Assembly: GCF_000220065.1 (NCBI RefSeq)
Contig: NZ_AFQU01000001.1
Location: 868,001 to 932,000, forward strand
Direction: 5' to 3'
Source of the DNA: Streptococcus sp. oral taxon 056 str. F0418
GTDB lineage: Bacteria > Bacillota > Bacilli > Lactobacillales > Streptococcaceae
DNA: 64,000 bases
In this document: positions 7,766 through 16,661 of the stretch, in pieces
How positions within the stretch are numbered: position 1 is the stretch's first letter
Layout: the number at the start of each line of letters is the position of its first letter
Program-made: the position numbers and the translations under genes
Notes under the pieces: model-generated
The model's input: only the letters and a program-made list of their open reading frames with translations
The model's database searches: none
What the model was told of the DNA's origin: nothing

Positions 7766-9524
7766 TTTCTAGCTCCTCCTTTGATAATTGAGAATAAGCA
7801 ATTTCTTGATACACTTCATTCGTAGCCAACAACTCTTTATGAGTGCCTTGCCCTACGACTTGACCGTTGTCTAGAACTAGGATTTGATCGGCATCCATAA
7901 TAGTAGAGATTCGTTGGGCAACAATCAGTTTCGTCATATGTTGGGTCCGTTCTGCCAATTCTTTTCGTAAAATACGATCTGTCTTATAATCCAAAGCAGA
8001 GAAAGAATCATCAAATATCAAAATTTCTGGCTTACGGGCCAATGCACGAGCAATAGCAAGACGTTGGCGTTGACCACCAGAGTAGTTAGTGCCTCCTTGG
8101 GCCACTTCAGACTCAAGTCCTGCCTCTTTTTCTTCTACAAATGATTTGGCCTGTGCTAGTTCCAAGGCTTCCCACATTTTCTCTTCATCTAGTGGTGTCT
8201 CCAAGCTTTCTCCAAAATCCAAATTTGAAGAAATTGTTCCTGAGAAAAGCACAGCTTTCTGCGGAATATATCCCACCTTATTCCGTAGGGCCTTAAGCTC
8301 ATAGTCACGAACATCTACGCCATCGACTAAAATCCTACCTTCTGTCACATCATAGAAACGAGGTATCAAATTGACAAGAGTTGATTTACCTGAGCCAGTA
8401 GATCCGATAAAGGCAACTGTTTCACCAGCTTTAGCAGTAAGACTAACACGCTCAATTACTGCTTCAGAATTTTTTGCATAACGGAAAGAAACATCTTCAA
8501 AAGTCACTTGTCCTTTGCTTTGACCTTCAGTCTGTGCTTGATCTTCTTCTTTGATACTGCTATCCAGTGCTAACACTTTGTTAATCCGACCAGCTGAAAC
8601 AAGGGTACGTGGCAAAACAATAAACAAAGCACCCATCAGCAAGAATCCAATGACAACCTGCATACCATAAGACATGAAAACAATCATATCACTGAATAGA
8701 CCAAGCTTATCCGTAGCTGCTGCGCTATGAATCAAATAAGCTCCAATCCAATAAATAGCCAGCGTTAAGCCACTTGAAATCCCACTCATAATCGGATTGA
8801 ATAAAGACATGAAGCGATTAATAAAGATATTAAGGCTCGTTACCTCGTCGTTTGCTGCATCGAATTTTGCATCCTGGTAATCTTCTGCATTATAAGCTCG
8901 AACGACTCGAATCCCTGTCAAACTTTCACGAGTCACACTATTTAGCTTATCAGTTAAGGTTTGTACAATAGATTGCTTTGGAAAAGCCAAGGTCACTAAG
9001 ACAATCGTCATCAATATAATGGCCACAACCGCAACTAAAACAGCTATCAACCAAGCATCTGATTTGCCAACAATCTTAGTCATAGCCCAAATCGCCATGA
9101 TGCTTCCTCGAATAACAACTTGTAGTCCCATGGCGATAAACACCTGAATTTGGGTAATATCGTTGGTTGTTCTGGTCAGAAGACTAGGGATAGAGAATTT
9201 TTTAATCTCTGAATCAGAATAATCCAAAACACGATTAAAAATATCCTCACGCAAGCGGGTAGTATAGCTAGAAGCCATCCGTGAGGACACAAAACCAGCT
9301 ATTACCAACGAGAACAAGCTTGCAAATGATAGGCCCAGCATTTTCAAACCTGGTACCCATAGCTCTCCAGTCCTCGTCCCCGGTGTCTGTAGTAAGGTTG
9401 TAATTTCTGACATATAAGTCGGAACTTCTAACTCTAGATAAACAGTCAACCAAACACATAGAATAGTCAAGAAAATCAAACCGAACTCTTTCGCTGTTAT
9501 ACGTTTGAACAACTTAAACATCAT
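7755..9524 (-). CDS. ABC exporter half-transporter (membrane + ATPase), first subunit
   Basis: 589 residues: six-helix membrane domain, then ATPase with GSTGSGKST, YSGGQ and ILIFDDSFSALD. The catalytic Glu after Walker B is Asp (FDDS), the mark of the non-catalytic site partner in heterodimeric exporters. It overlaps the MarR gene's end (the shared GGAGAATATGATG supplies its start) and the following half-transporter. Probable role: efflux of toxic amphipathic compounds at the cell membrane. Confidence 0.88.
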   Translation of the reverse strand: MMFKLFKRITAKEFGLIFLTILCVWLTVYLELEVPTYMSEITTLLQTPGTRTGELWVPGLKMLGLSFASLFSLVIAGFVSSRMASSYTTRLREDIFNRVLDYSDSEIKKFSIPSLLTRTTNDITQIQVFIAMGLQVVIRGSIMAIWAMTKIVGKSDAWLIAVLVAVVAIILMTIVLVTLAFPKQSIVQTLTDKLNSVTRESLTGIRVVRAYNAEDYQDAKFDAANDEVTSLNIFINRFMSLFNPIMSGISSGLTLAIYWIGAYLIHSAAATDKLGLFSDMIVFMSYGMQVVIGFLLMGALFIVLPRTLVSAGRINKVLALDSSIKEEDQAQTEGQSKGQVTFEDVSFRYAKNSEAVIERVSLTAKAGETVAFIGSTGSGKSTLVNLIPRFYDVTEGRILVDGVDVRDYELKALRNKVGYIPQKAVLFSGTISSNLDFGESLETPLDEEKMWEALELAQAKSFVEEKEAGLESEVAQGGTNYSGGQRQRLAIARALARKPEILIFDDSFSALDYKTDRILRKELAERTQHMTKLIVAQRISTIMDADQILVLDNGQVVGQGTHKELLATNEVYQEIAYSQLSKEELENGK

Positions 9525-9972
9525 ATTCTCCTTTTTCTAATTTCTTTATATTTTGATGGAACTTTTCCATAACCAGTGCAAAAATTTCTAACTCTTTTTC
9601 CGAAACTCCCTGCAAGATACATTGATCAACCTCATCAAAAAAATCCTGGATTTCTTTGAGGCTATCTTGAGCGACGTTTGTTAGCTGGATAATTTTTGCT
9701 CTTTTATCTGTTTTGCTCACTTTCAAGATAATGGTTCCATTTTTTTCCATTCTCTTCATTAAATTGCTGGCAACTGATTTAGAAATATCTAGCTCGCATT
9801 CAATATCTCGGATAAAAGTCTGGATTCCTTTTTTATCTCGCTGAGACACAAAATATATAACTTGACCTTGAGGACCGGCCATAAATTCAATCCCACGTTC
9901 TTTAGCTCTCAATTCAATCATCCGATAGATTTGACGACCAAAACGTTTGAACTCTAATAATGGTTTTTCCAA
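9514..9972 (-). CDS. MarR family transcriptional regulator
   Basis: About 152 residues with a central winged helix-turn-helix (IECELDISKSVASNLMKRME, then the wing KTDKRAKIIQLT). AAAGGAG lies 7 bp before a TTG at 9972, which I take as the start; a GTG at 9981 overlaps the ribosome site and is less likely. It heads the operon with the two exporter genes and very likely represses it, because two identical half-palindromic sites bracket its promoter (10006-10071). Confidence 0.88.
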   Translation of the reverse strand: MEKPLLEFKRFGRQIYRMIELRAKERGIEFMAGPQGQVIYFVSQRDKKGIQTFIRDIECELDISKSVASNLMKRMEKNGTIILKVSKTDKRAKIIQLTNVAQDSLKEIQDFFDEVDQCILQGVSEKELEIFALVMEKFHQNIKKLEKGEYDV

Positions 9973-10005
9973 CGCTTCCACTCCTTTATCAATCTAATAC
10001 AAAAA

Positions 10006-10071
10006 AGTTTCCATGAGAACTATTTTAACACATAACACACCAAAGTCAAGAAAAAAGTTACCACGAGAACT
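10006..10071 (-). promoter_or_regulatory. Promoter with paired MarR operators
   Basis: Two copies of AGTT(T/A)CCA(T/C)GAGAACT at 10006-10021 and 10056-10071, exactly 50 bp apart and in the same orientation; each is an imperfect palindrome with AGTT..AACT ends. Between them on the minus strand lie -35 TTGACT (10044-10049) and -10 TAAAAT (10022-10027), 16 bp apart. One operator abuts the -35 and the other the -10. Confidence 0.75.
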
Positions 10072-10091
10072 ATTTTTATAAAAACCAAAAA

Positions 10092-10108
10092 TCCAGCAGG
10101 ATGCTGGA
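10092..10108 (-). terminator. Terminator of the deformylase-like gene
   Basis: TCCAGCA / TGCTGGA stem followed by ATTTTTGGTTTTT on the minus strand, 10 bp after the stop codon. Confidence 0.8.
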
Positions 10109-10117
10109 CTCATTCTC

Positions 10118-10528
10118 CTAAATCAGAATTCCTTCTAAATGATCTAACTCATGCTGACAAATCTGAGCAGGAAGACCATTCAAGGTCATGTGTTGCAGTT
10201 TCCAATTTCTATCTAAATACTCCACAGTAATCTCCTGGTAACGCGTCGTCGATCGACTACCAGAAAGAGACAGGCATCCTTCTTCTGCTTGATATGGACT
10301 TGATTTTGAGAGCAAAATAGGATTAAACATGACTACAGGCACCAGACCATACTGAAAGATAATCACTCGCTTTCTGACCCCGATCATATTTGCCGCAAGA
10401 CCCATACAGTTTTCTTGATGCGCAAGTAGAGTGTCCTGTAAATCTTGCGCCAAATAAAGATCCAATTTGGTAGCAGGTTCTGACTTTTGTTGTAAAAATA
10501 AAACATCTTTTACAATTTTTTGTTGCAT
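10118..10528 (-). CDS. Peptide deformylase-like protein, probably inactive paralogue
   Basis: 136 residues from the ATG at 10528 (GAGG upstream; an in-frame TTG further up is less likely). Motif 2 (EGCLS) and the metal motif 3 (HELDH) are intact, but motif 1 reads GLAANMIG where active enzymes have GxGLAAxQ: the glutamine that binds substrate is replaced. It is much shorter than the main streptococcal enzyme of about 200 residues. It matches the short deformylase-like gene known in pneumococcus (DefA type), which was reported not to be functional. It may act on unusual substrates or be vestigial. Confidence 0.8.
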   Translation of the reverse strand: MQQKIVKDVLFLQQKSEPATKLDLYLAQDLQDTLLAHQENCMGLAANMIGVRKRVIIFQYGLVPVVMFNPILLSKSSPYQAEEGCLSLSGSRSTTRYQEITVEYLDRNWKLQHMTLNGLPAQICQHELDHLEGILI

Positions 10529-10546
10529 CTTCCACCTCAAAATAAA

Positions 10547-10722
10547 GAGAGTGGAACAGAAATCGGTAATTCGTTAGAATTCGATTTCGTCGTCCCACCT
10601 CCGCACAGTTGAGTAGGGCTGTAAAAGCTGATGGAATCAGCGTAGTAGAGCCCACTCAACCACTGCGTCTTGCTCGACAATCCAAAGACAATTGAGAGGC
10701 TAGGACTTTTGTCCCAGACCCA
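10547..10722. repeat. Three-hairpin intergenic repeat, copy 2 of 4
   Basis: Same 176-bp element as at 979. It fills the gap between scrK and the deformylase-like gene. Differences include GTGGAAC in arm 1 and a GGA instead of GAA in the inner loop of hairpin 2. The loop change leaves pairing intact. It probably serves as the scrK terminator through hairpin 3. Confidence 0.88.
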
Positions 10723-10732
10723 CTTTATTATC

Positions 10733-11632
10733 TTATTTCGCATTTCGTTCACTAATTTCTTTGGCTAATACAAAGTTACCCAAAGTTGCAGAGCCATTTC
10801 CAGCTACAGCCGGTGTCACGATATAGTCTCGAACATCAGATACTGGTAGATAGCCATTTAGAAGAACTGTAAATTTCTCACGAACACGATCCAGCATATG
10901 CTGTTGAGCCATCACCCCACCGCCAAAAACGATGACATCTGGTCGGAAAGTAACTGTTGCCTGAATAGCAGCTTGGGCAATATAGTAGGCTTGAATATCC
11001 CAAACAGAACTATTGAGTTCAATATTTTCACCTCGAACTCCTGTACGAGCCTCCAAACTTGGGCCAGCAGCCAGGCCTTCCAAGCAACCGTTATGAAACG
11101 GGCAAACACCATTGAACTCTTTTTCTACATCCATAGGATGTTTCGCTACATAATAGTGCCCCATTTCTGGATGGCCAATTCCTCCAGCAAATTCTCCACG
11201 CTGGATTGCTCCTGCTCCAATTCCTGTTCCAATAGTATAGTAGACCAAGTTTTCGATGCGGCCACCAGCATTATTACGAGCAACAACTTCACCGTAAGCC
11301 GAACTATTTACATCCGTCGTGAAGTAAATTGGTACATTGAGTGCACGACGTAATGCACCAACAATATCTACATTTGCCCAGTGAGGCTTAGGTGTTGTCG
11401 TGATATAGCCATAAGTTTTTGAATTTTGGTCAATATCAATCGGACCAAAAGATCCAACAGCTAGGCTAGCTAAATTGTCAAAACGGGAGAAAAATTCAAT
11501 TGTTTTATCTAGTGTTTCAATTGGGGTTGTTGTTGGAAACTGTACTTTCTCAATGACCTCAAATTGCTCATTTCCGACGGCACAAACAAATTTTGTACCA
11601 CCCGCTTCCAAACTTCCGTATAATTTTGTCAT
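10733..11632 (-). CDS. scrK: ROK-family fructokinase
   Basis: 299 residues. It phosphorylates fructose to fructose-6-P in the cytosol. The N-terminal phosphate loop is GSLEAGGTKFVCAVG and the ROK zinc signature HPMDVEKEF..CPFHNGCLEG is near residues 152-174. GAGG lies 8 bp before the ATG. The leader carries a nested hairpin (11649-11690), and an extended -10 TGCTATAAT lies at 11714-11719. It stands alone, separate from any sucrose PTS in this window. Confidence 0.9.
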   Translation of the reverse strand: MTKLYGSLEAGGTKFVCAVGNEQFEVIEKVQFPTTTPIETLDKTIEFFSRFDNLASLAVGSFGPIDIDQNSKTYGYITTTPKPHWANVDIVGALRRALNVPIYFTTDVNSSAYGEVVARNNAGGRIENLVYYTIGTGIGAGAIQRGEFAGGIGHPEMGHYYVAKHPMDVEKEFNGVCPFHNGCLEGLAAGPSLEARTGVRGENIELNSSVWDIQAYYIAQAAIQATVTFRPDVIVFGGGVMAQQHMLDRVREKFTVLLNGYLPVSDVRDYIVTPAVAGNGSATLGNFVLAKEISERNAK

Positions 11633-11648
11633 AGGAACCTCTTCTGTT

Positions 11649-11720
11649 ACGCCATCTAACTCAAGATTAACTTATGAGTTGAAAAGGCGTGGTTTTTCTT
11701 TTACATTCATTTTATTATAG
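11649..11720 (-). promoter_or_regulatory. scrK promoter and structured leader
   Basis: Minus-strand -10 TATAAT (11714-11719) with an upstream TG. In the transcribed leader, ACGCC (11686-11690) pairs with GGCGT (11649-11653) and, nested inside, AACTCA (11675-11680) pairs with TGAGTT (11658-11663). Whether this is a regulator site or only a stabilising fold is unknown. Confidence 0.5.
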
Positions 11721-11803
11721 CACATCTCACAATAACTGTTTCATCAAAATATACTTTTTTCATACTTTTTTCAAGGCATTCAATCTAGTGAGTGGCTAGC
11801 AGG

Positions 11804-11833
11804 AAAATCGTCAAGAACATTCTCAACGATTTT
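11804..11833 (-). terminator. glmS terminator
   Basis: AAAATCGTTGAGAA / TTCTTGACGATTTT stem, starting 6 bp after the glmS stop codon, followed by a T-rich tract on the minus strand. Confidence 0.75.
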
Positions 11834-11839
11834 AATAGT

Positions 11840-13648
11840 CTATTCAACTGTTACTGATTTGGCTAAATTGCGTGGTTTATCCACATCTAGTCCACGGTGC
11901 AGGGTCGCAAAATAGGCAACCAGCTGTGTTGGAATAACCATTGAGATTGGTGAGAGGTAAGGATGTACTGTTGTAAGAACGATATCATCTGTATCCCTCG
12001 CAACATTTTCCTCTGCAATCGTCAAGTTCTTAGCGCCTCGTGCAACCACTTCTTGGATATTTCCGCGTGTGTGATTTGCAAGGACAGGATCTGATAGGAG
12101 GGCAATCACTGGTGTTCCTTCTTCAATCAAGGCAATGGTTCCATGCTTGAGCTCACCAGCTGCAAAGCCTTCGCATTGAATGTAAGAGATTTCTTTGAGT
12201 TTGAGACTAGCTTCCATAGCTACGTAATAGTCTTGTCCACGCCCAATATAAAAGGCATTGCGAGTGGTTTCGAGAAGCTCACGGACCTTGGCATCAATGA
12301 TTTCTTTCTCTGAAAGAGTTGACTCGATAGACTGAGCCACGATTGACAACTCATGAACGAGGTCAAATGCTTGTGCTTTGGCATTGCCGTTTGCTTCACC
12401 GACTGCTTTTGCAAGAAAGGCTAGAGCTGCGATTTGCGCTGTGTAAGCCTTGGTTGAAGCCACAGCAATTTCAGGTCCAGCATGAAGAAGCATGGTATGG
12501 TTTGCTTCACGTGAAAGAGTTGATCCTGGTACATTTGTGACTGTCAAGCTTGGAATGCCCATTTCATTAGCCTTAACCAAAACCTGGCGACTATCAGCTG
12601 TCTCACCAGACTGGCTGATAAAGATAAAGAGCGGTTTCTTACTGAGAAGTGGCATACCGTAACCCCACTCTGATGAAATCCCAAGTTCTACTGGTGTATC
12701 TGTCAATTCTTCCAACATTTTCTTAGAAGCAAATCCTGCATGATAAGATGTTCCAGCCGCAAGGATATAGAGGCGATCTGCTTCTTGAACCGCCTTGATG
12801 ATAGCTGGATCAACAACAACTTGACCAGCTTCATCTGTGTAGGCTTGGATCAATTTACGCATAACAGTTGGTTGCTCATCGATTTCTTTGAGCATGTAAT
12901 ATGGGTAAGTTCCCTTACCAATATCTGACAAATCTAGTTCAGCAGTGTAGCTGGCACGATCACGGCGATTGCCATCATAATCTTGAACTTCTACACTGTC
13001 TGCCTTAACGATCACCAACTCCTGGTCATGGATTTCCATGTATTGGCTAGTTTCACGAATCATAGCCATAGCATCTGAGCAGACCATGTTATAGCCATCG
13101 CCAAGACCAATCAAAAGCGGTGATTTGTTCTTCGCCACATAGATCACTTCAGCATCCTGTGAGTCAACCAAGGCAAAGGCATACGAACCACGGATGATAT
13201 GAAGAGCTTTTTTGAAGGCCTCAAGCACTGACAGACCATCTTCTTCAGCAAATTTTCCAATCAAGTGAACGGCGATTTCAGTATCTGTTTGCCCCTTGAA
13301 GTGGTGACCTGCAAGGTATTCTTCCTTGATTTCAAGGTAGTTTTCAATCACCCCATTGTGCACCAAGACAAAGCGTTCCGTCTCAGATCGGTGCGGATGA
13401 GCATTGTTCTCTGTAGGTTTTCCATGAGTCGCCCAGCGCGTATGACCAATCCCTGTCGTCCCTTCGATACCTTCTGCCTTTGCAGACAATTCAGCAATAC
13501 GACCAACTGCTTTCACCAAATGATTTTGCGTTCCACCTAAGACAAAAATCCCTGCAGAATCATAACCACGGTACTCTAACTTTTCAAGTCCTTGAATCAA
13601 AATATCTGTTGCGTTTGTATTTCCCACAACTCCGACAATTCCACACAT
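11840..13648 (-). CDS. glmS: Glutamine-fructose-6-phosphate aminotransferase (isomerising)
   Basis: 602 residues. It makes glucosamine-6-P from fructose-6-P and glutamine, the entry to cell-wall amino sugars. The glutaminase domain starts with the catalytic Cys2 (MCGIVGVVG), with GHTRWATHG near 70-80. Two SIS sugar-binding domains follow ([18 protein letters not shown]; later [10 protein letters not shown]), and the C terminus ends [13 protein letters not shown] as usual. There is no glmS ribozyme upstream. Instead two NagR-like sites flank the promoter, so control is probably by a GntR-family repressor. The ATG has only a weak ribosome site (AGTAAG); a stronger one, GGAGAG, lies about 35 nt upstream at a short overlapping frame. 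Confidence 0.96.
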   Translation of the reverse strand: MCGIVGVVGNTNATDILIQGLEKLEYRGYDSAGIFVLGGTQNHLVKAVGRIAELSAKAEGIEGTTGIGHTRWATHGKPTENNAHPHRSETERFVLVHNGVIENYLEIKEEYLAGHHFKGQTDTEIAVHLIGKFAEEDGLSVLEAFKKALHIIRGSYAFALVDSQDAEVIYVAKNKSPLLIGLGDGYNMVCSDAMAMIRETSQYMEIHDQELVIVKADSVEVQDYDGNRRDRASYTAELDLSDIGKGTYPYYMLKEIDEQPTVMRKLIQAYTDEAGQVVVDPAIIKAVQEADRLYILAAGTSYHAGFASKKMLEELTDTPVELGISSEWGYGMPLLSKKPLFIFISQSGETADSRQVLVKANEMGIPSLTVTNVPGSTLSREANHTMLLHAGPEIAVASTKAYTAQIAALAFLAKAVGEANGNAKAQAFDLVHELSIVAQSIESTLSEKEIIDAKVRELLETTRNAFYIGRGQDYYVAMEASLKLKEISYIQCEGFAAGELKHGTIALIEEGTPVIALLSDPVLANHTRGNIQEVVARGAKNLTIAEENVARDTDDIVLTTVHPYLSPISMVIPTQLVAYFATLHRGLDVDKPRNLAKSVTVE

Positions 13649-13693
13649 ACTTACTAATTGAGTGATACTTTTCTTGCATCACTACTCTCCTTC

Positions 13694-13789
13694 AAAATTG
13701 GTATAGTCTAATAAAGTACATATTAAACAAGCAAAAAAAGTATATAATTTTCTTTTTTGTTGTCAAGTTCTAAAATTGGTATAGCTATC
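13694..13789 (-). promoter_or_regulatory. glmS promoter with two NagR-like (dre) sites
   Basis: On the minus strand -35 TTGACA (13761-13766) and -10 TATACT (13739-13744) are spaced 16 bp. Two copies of AAAATTGGTATAG lie at 13694-13712 (downstream of the promoter) and 13772-13789 (upstream of -35). The core resembles the binding sites of NagR, the GntR/HutC-family regulator reported to control glmS and nagAB in S. mutans. Confidence 0.65.
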
Positions 13790-13811
13790 ATCGCGTGGGA
13801 TTATCTAGCAA

Positions 13812-13840
13812 AAACTCCGCCGCCATCAGCGACAGAGTTT
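13812..13840 (-). terminator. Terminator after the GH1 gene
   Basis: AACTCTGTCGC and GGCGGCGGAGTT pair around a TGAT loop with a few G-T pairs; TTTTTGC follows on the minus strand. Confidence 0.75.
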
Positions 13841-13853
13841 GCACTTATTTAAA

Positions 13854-15233
13854 TCAAAAGCCATTTTGTTGACTCAACTCTTTAAACCAACGACCAGATT
13901 TTTTGATGATGCGCTCTTGTGTTTCCAAATTGAGTTCAATCAAACCATAACGGTTTTTATAGCTATTGAGCCAAGACCAGCAATCTATAAAAGTCCACAT
14001 GAGGTAACCTTTACAGTTAGCACCATCCTGGATAGCCCGATGGAGCTCGCGCAAATGTCCTTTGACAAACTCAATACGGTAATCATCTTGGATGAAGCCT
14101 TGGTCACGGAACTTTTCTTCTCCTTCAACTCCCATTCCATTCTCCGTTAGCATCCATTCAATGTTTCCATAATTTTCCTTGATATTTTGTGCAATATCAT
14201 AAATCCCTTGTTCATAAATTTCCCAGCCACGGTGCGGGTTAATCTTTCGACCTGGCATGACATAAGGTTCATAAAAATGCTCTGGCAAAAGTGGTGACTC
14301 AGGATGCTTTAAATACTTAGGTGCTGCAACCCGAAGGGGCTGGTAATAATTCACCCCAAGAAAATCTACTGTATTTTCTCGGATGATCTGTAGTTGCTCT
14401 TCTGTAGCTGCTGGCAAGAGATCATATTGACGCAATAATTCGACCAATTCAGCTGGATAATATCCCAAAACTGAAGGATCTAAAAAGGATCTAGCTTGGA
14501 ATAGCTCGGCAATATGAGCAGCTTTTAAATCTGCTGGATGCTGACTACGTGGGTAAGCCGGAGTCAGATTGAGAATAATACCAATCTTATAATCTGCAGA
14601 AACCTCATGACAAGCCTTAACTGCTAAGGAACTAGCCAGCTGGGTATGATAGGCTACTTTTACTGCTGCATGTGCGTCTACCTTATGTGGGTAATGCCCA
14701 TCATAAAAATATCCAAACTCGACTGGGACGATCGGTTCATTAAAAGTGACCCATTGATCTACTAAATCTCCAAATGTTTTAAAACAGAAGCGAGCATAAT
14801 TTTCGTAAGCATAAACAGTATCCAAACTTTCCCAACCTTCTTGAGCTTCCTGCAAGGCAAAAGGCAAATCAAAATGATAAAGATTGACAATCAAGCGAAT
14901 ACCTTTTGATTGAATCCTTTCAAAAACCTTGCGATAAAATTCAACGCCCACTTGATTCACCGGACCATGGCCATTTGGAAAAAGCCGAGACCACTGGATT
15001 GAAGTTCGAAAGGCTGTATGCCCTGTCTCAACTAAAAGATCGATGTCTTGCTCCCAATGTTCATAAAAAGTAGATGTTTTCTCTGGACCGATTTCATTAT
15101 GAAAACGATAGGTTTCTTGACTAAACCAATAGTCCCACAGGTTGTCACCTTTTCCATCCCCTATCATTCGTCCTTCTGTCTGTGGACCAGATGTAGAAGA
15201 ACCCCAAACAAAATCTTTTGGAAATGTCAGCAT
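13854..15233 (-). CDS. Glycoside hydrolase family 1 (beta-glycosidase or 6-phospho-beta-glycosidase)
   Basis: 459 residues, a single GH1 barrel with no signal peptide. The acid/base is in TFNEP (about residue 165) and the nucleophile in TENGMG (about residue 364). Near the C terminus NSYKNRYGLI resembles the S..K..Y loop that binds the 6-phosphate in 6-phospho-enzymes, but the match is partial, so a plain beta-glucosidase or beta-galactosidase remains possible. No PTS is next to it; it follows the two-component system of the glycan locus, separated by a terminator. A TATAAT -10 lies at 15264-15269. Confidence 0.8.
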   Translation of the reverse strand: MLTFPKDFVWGSSTSGPQTEGRMIGDGKGDNLWDYWFSQETYRFHNEIGPEKTSTFYEHWEQDIDLLVETGHTAFRTSIQWSRLFPNGHGPVNQVGVEFYRKVFERIQSKGIRLIVNLYHFDLPFALQEAQEGWESLDTVYAYENYARFCFKTFGDLVDQWVTFNEPIVPVEFGYFYDGHYPHKVDAHAAVKVAYHTQLASSLAVKACHEVSADYKIGIILNLTPAYPRSQHPADLKAAHIAELFQARSFLDPSVLGYYPAELVELLRQYDLLPAATEEQLQIIRENTVDFLGVNYYQPLRVAAPKYLKHPESPLLPEHFYEPYVMPGRKINPHRGWEIYEQGIYDIAQNIKENYGNIEWMLTENGMGVEGEEKFRDQGFIQDDYRIEFVKGHLRELHRAIQDGANCKGYLMWTFIDCWSWLNSYKNRYGLIELNLETQERIIKKSGRWFKELSQQNGF

Positions 15234-15292
15234 ATTGATACCTCACTTTATAAAGTCACCTTCATTATACTCTTTCTGAGGCAATAAAAATA

Positions 15293-15349
15293 GGACTTAT
15301 TTATTCTATTTTTTCCGCTTTTTAAAGAGAAAAATGACAAAATAAGTCC
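15293..15349 (-). terminator. Terminator after the response regulator gene
   Basis: A 10-bp perfect inverted repeat (GGACTTATTT with its complement) with a long internal loop, followed on the minus strand by TATTTTTATT. It lies just past the response regulator stop codon. Confidence 0.6.
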
Positions 15350-15366
15350 AACATTTGATAGATAGT

Positions 15367-16653
15367 TTAATCCATCTGTTGACGATAAGCTTTGGGAGAT
15401 TTTCCGCACAACTTTCTAAACACTTTGTAAAAATAGCCTACATTACTATAACCAACAGCATAGCATACATCTTCTATGCTGTCATTAGTTGACAGCAGCA
15501 ACTGTTGAGCTGCTTTAATGCGTTGTTTATTTAAAAGTTCAGCAAAGGTTGAATTGGTTTCTCGTTTGATCAACTGCCCCAAATAGACTGGGTTGATAAA
15601 CAGTTCTTTACTAATGTCCTTCAAAGAAAGATCCTTTTGATAATCACGGCCGATGACTTCTAAGACGCTGGCTACATTTTCATTCATACGATACTGAGCG
15701 AATAATTCCGTCAATTTCTGCTTAATGTATTTTAACAAACTTTCAAATTTTGATACACTTTCAATCTCTTTGATAATGCTGGTCATATCATCAGGCTGTA
15801 AATGCTCAAACAAGTGGTAGACATCCATCATAAATTGAATAAAGAGTTGCTTGGTAATCGATACTCTTGGTGTATGACTTAAAACAATTCCTTTGAGCAT
15901 ATCTAGCTCTTCTAAGATTTGATTGATATTCCCCTGAATAATCACTCGATACATCGGTTCATAGTACTGAAAGAGAGGATCTGTTTGCTTTCTCCCAACT
16001 GTACCATAAAACAGCATTTTTTCGAGATCATTTTTAAATTGTTGTATTCTTTCCTTATATGGTGAAGAAAGCTCCAACTGATAAAAATTGGTCTCTTCTT
16101 CGTGATGAGACAAGCAAAGATAGAGCATCTGATTCGACACTGGATAAGTAGTCGATGCAAATCCATGTGGATCGTGACTAGCTCCCAACCAGACAGGTGC
16201 TTTGCTTTCTAAGAGAGACTCTAACTCTTCCTCTGAGAGCTCCTCTTGAAAGATTTTCTCGATTTCATGATAAGAAGACTGCTCAAATTGTTGAGAAAGT
16301 TTTTCTAGAATTGTAGCTAGTTCAACTTTATTGACTGGCTTAACCAAGTAGTCAGCTACTTGCAGATTCAGAGCTGTCTTGACGTACTCAAATTCTTGAT
16401 AGCCAGACAGGATAATAAAAGCTACATTCGGTAAGATTTCCTTCATTTGAGCAATCATGTCGAGACCATTCATACCAGGCATATTGACATCTGTAATGAC
16501 TAGGTCCACTGGATTCTGACTGATGTATTCTAAAGCCGTTTCAGCATCATTAGCCGTCGCAACGACCTCCATCTTCCATTTTTCAAAGGGAATGAGAACT
16601 TTCAATCCCTCTGTAATCATATATTCATCATCTACTAATAGTACTTTATACAT
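15367..16653 (-). CDS. Response regulator, YesN type (receiver + AraC DNA-binding domain)
   Basis: 428 residues. The receiver domain has VDDE at 8-11 and phosphoacceptor Asp55 in LVITDVNMPG; a middle linker of about 200 residues follows, then two AraC-type helix-turn-helix motifs at the C terminus (around 330-425, including NKQRIKAAQQLL and YSNVGYFYKVFRK). It follows the histidine kinase gene with an 8-bp gap. The pneumococcal relative, the system 07 pair, is reported to regulate N-glycan use. Expected targets are the importer and glycosidase operons on either side. Confidence 0.93.
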   Translation of the reverse strand: MYKVLLVDDEYMITEGLKVLIPFEKWKMEVVATANDAETALEYISQNPVDLVITDVNMPGMNGLDMIAQMKEILPNVAFIILSGYQEFEYVKTALNLQVADYLVKPVNKVELATILEKLSQQFEQSSYHEIEKIFQEELSEEELESLLESKAPVWLGASHDPHGFASTTYPVSNQMLYLCLSHHEEETNFYQLELSSPYKERIQQFKNDLEKMLFYGTVGRKQTDPLFQYYEPMYRVIIQGNINQILEELDMLKGIVLSHTPRVSITKQLFIQFMMDVYHLFEHLQPDDMTSIIKEIESVSKFESLLKYIKQKLTELFAQYRMNENVASVLEVIGRDYQKDLSLKDISKELFINPVYLGQLIKRETNSTFAELLNKQRIKAAQQLLLSTNDSIEDVCYAVGYSNVGYFYKVFRKLCGKSPKAYRQQMD

Positions 16654-16661
16654 TGTATTTT

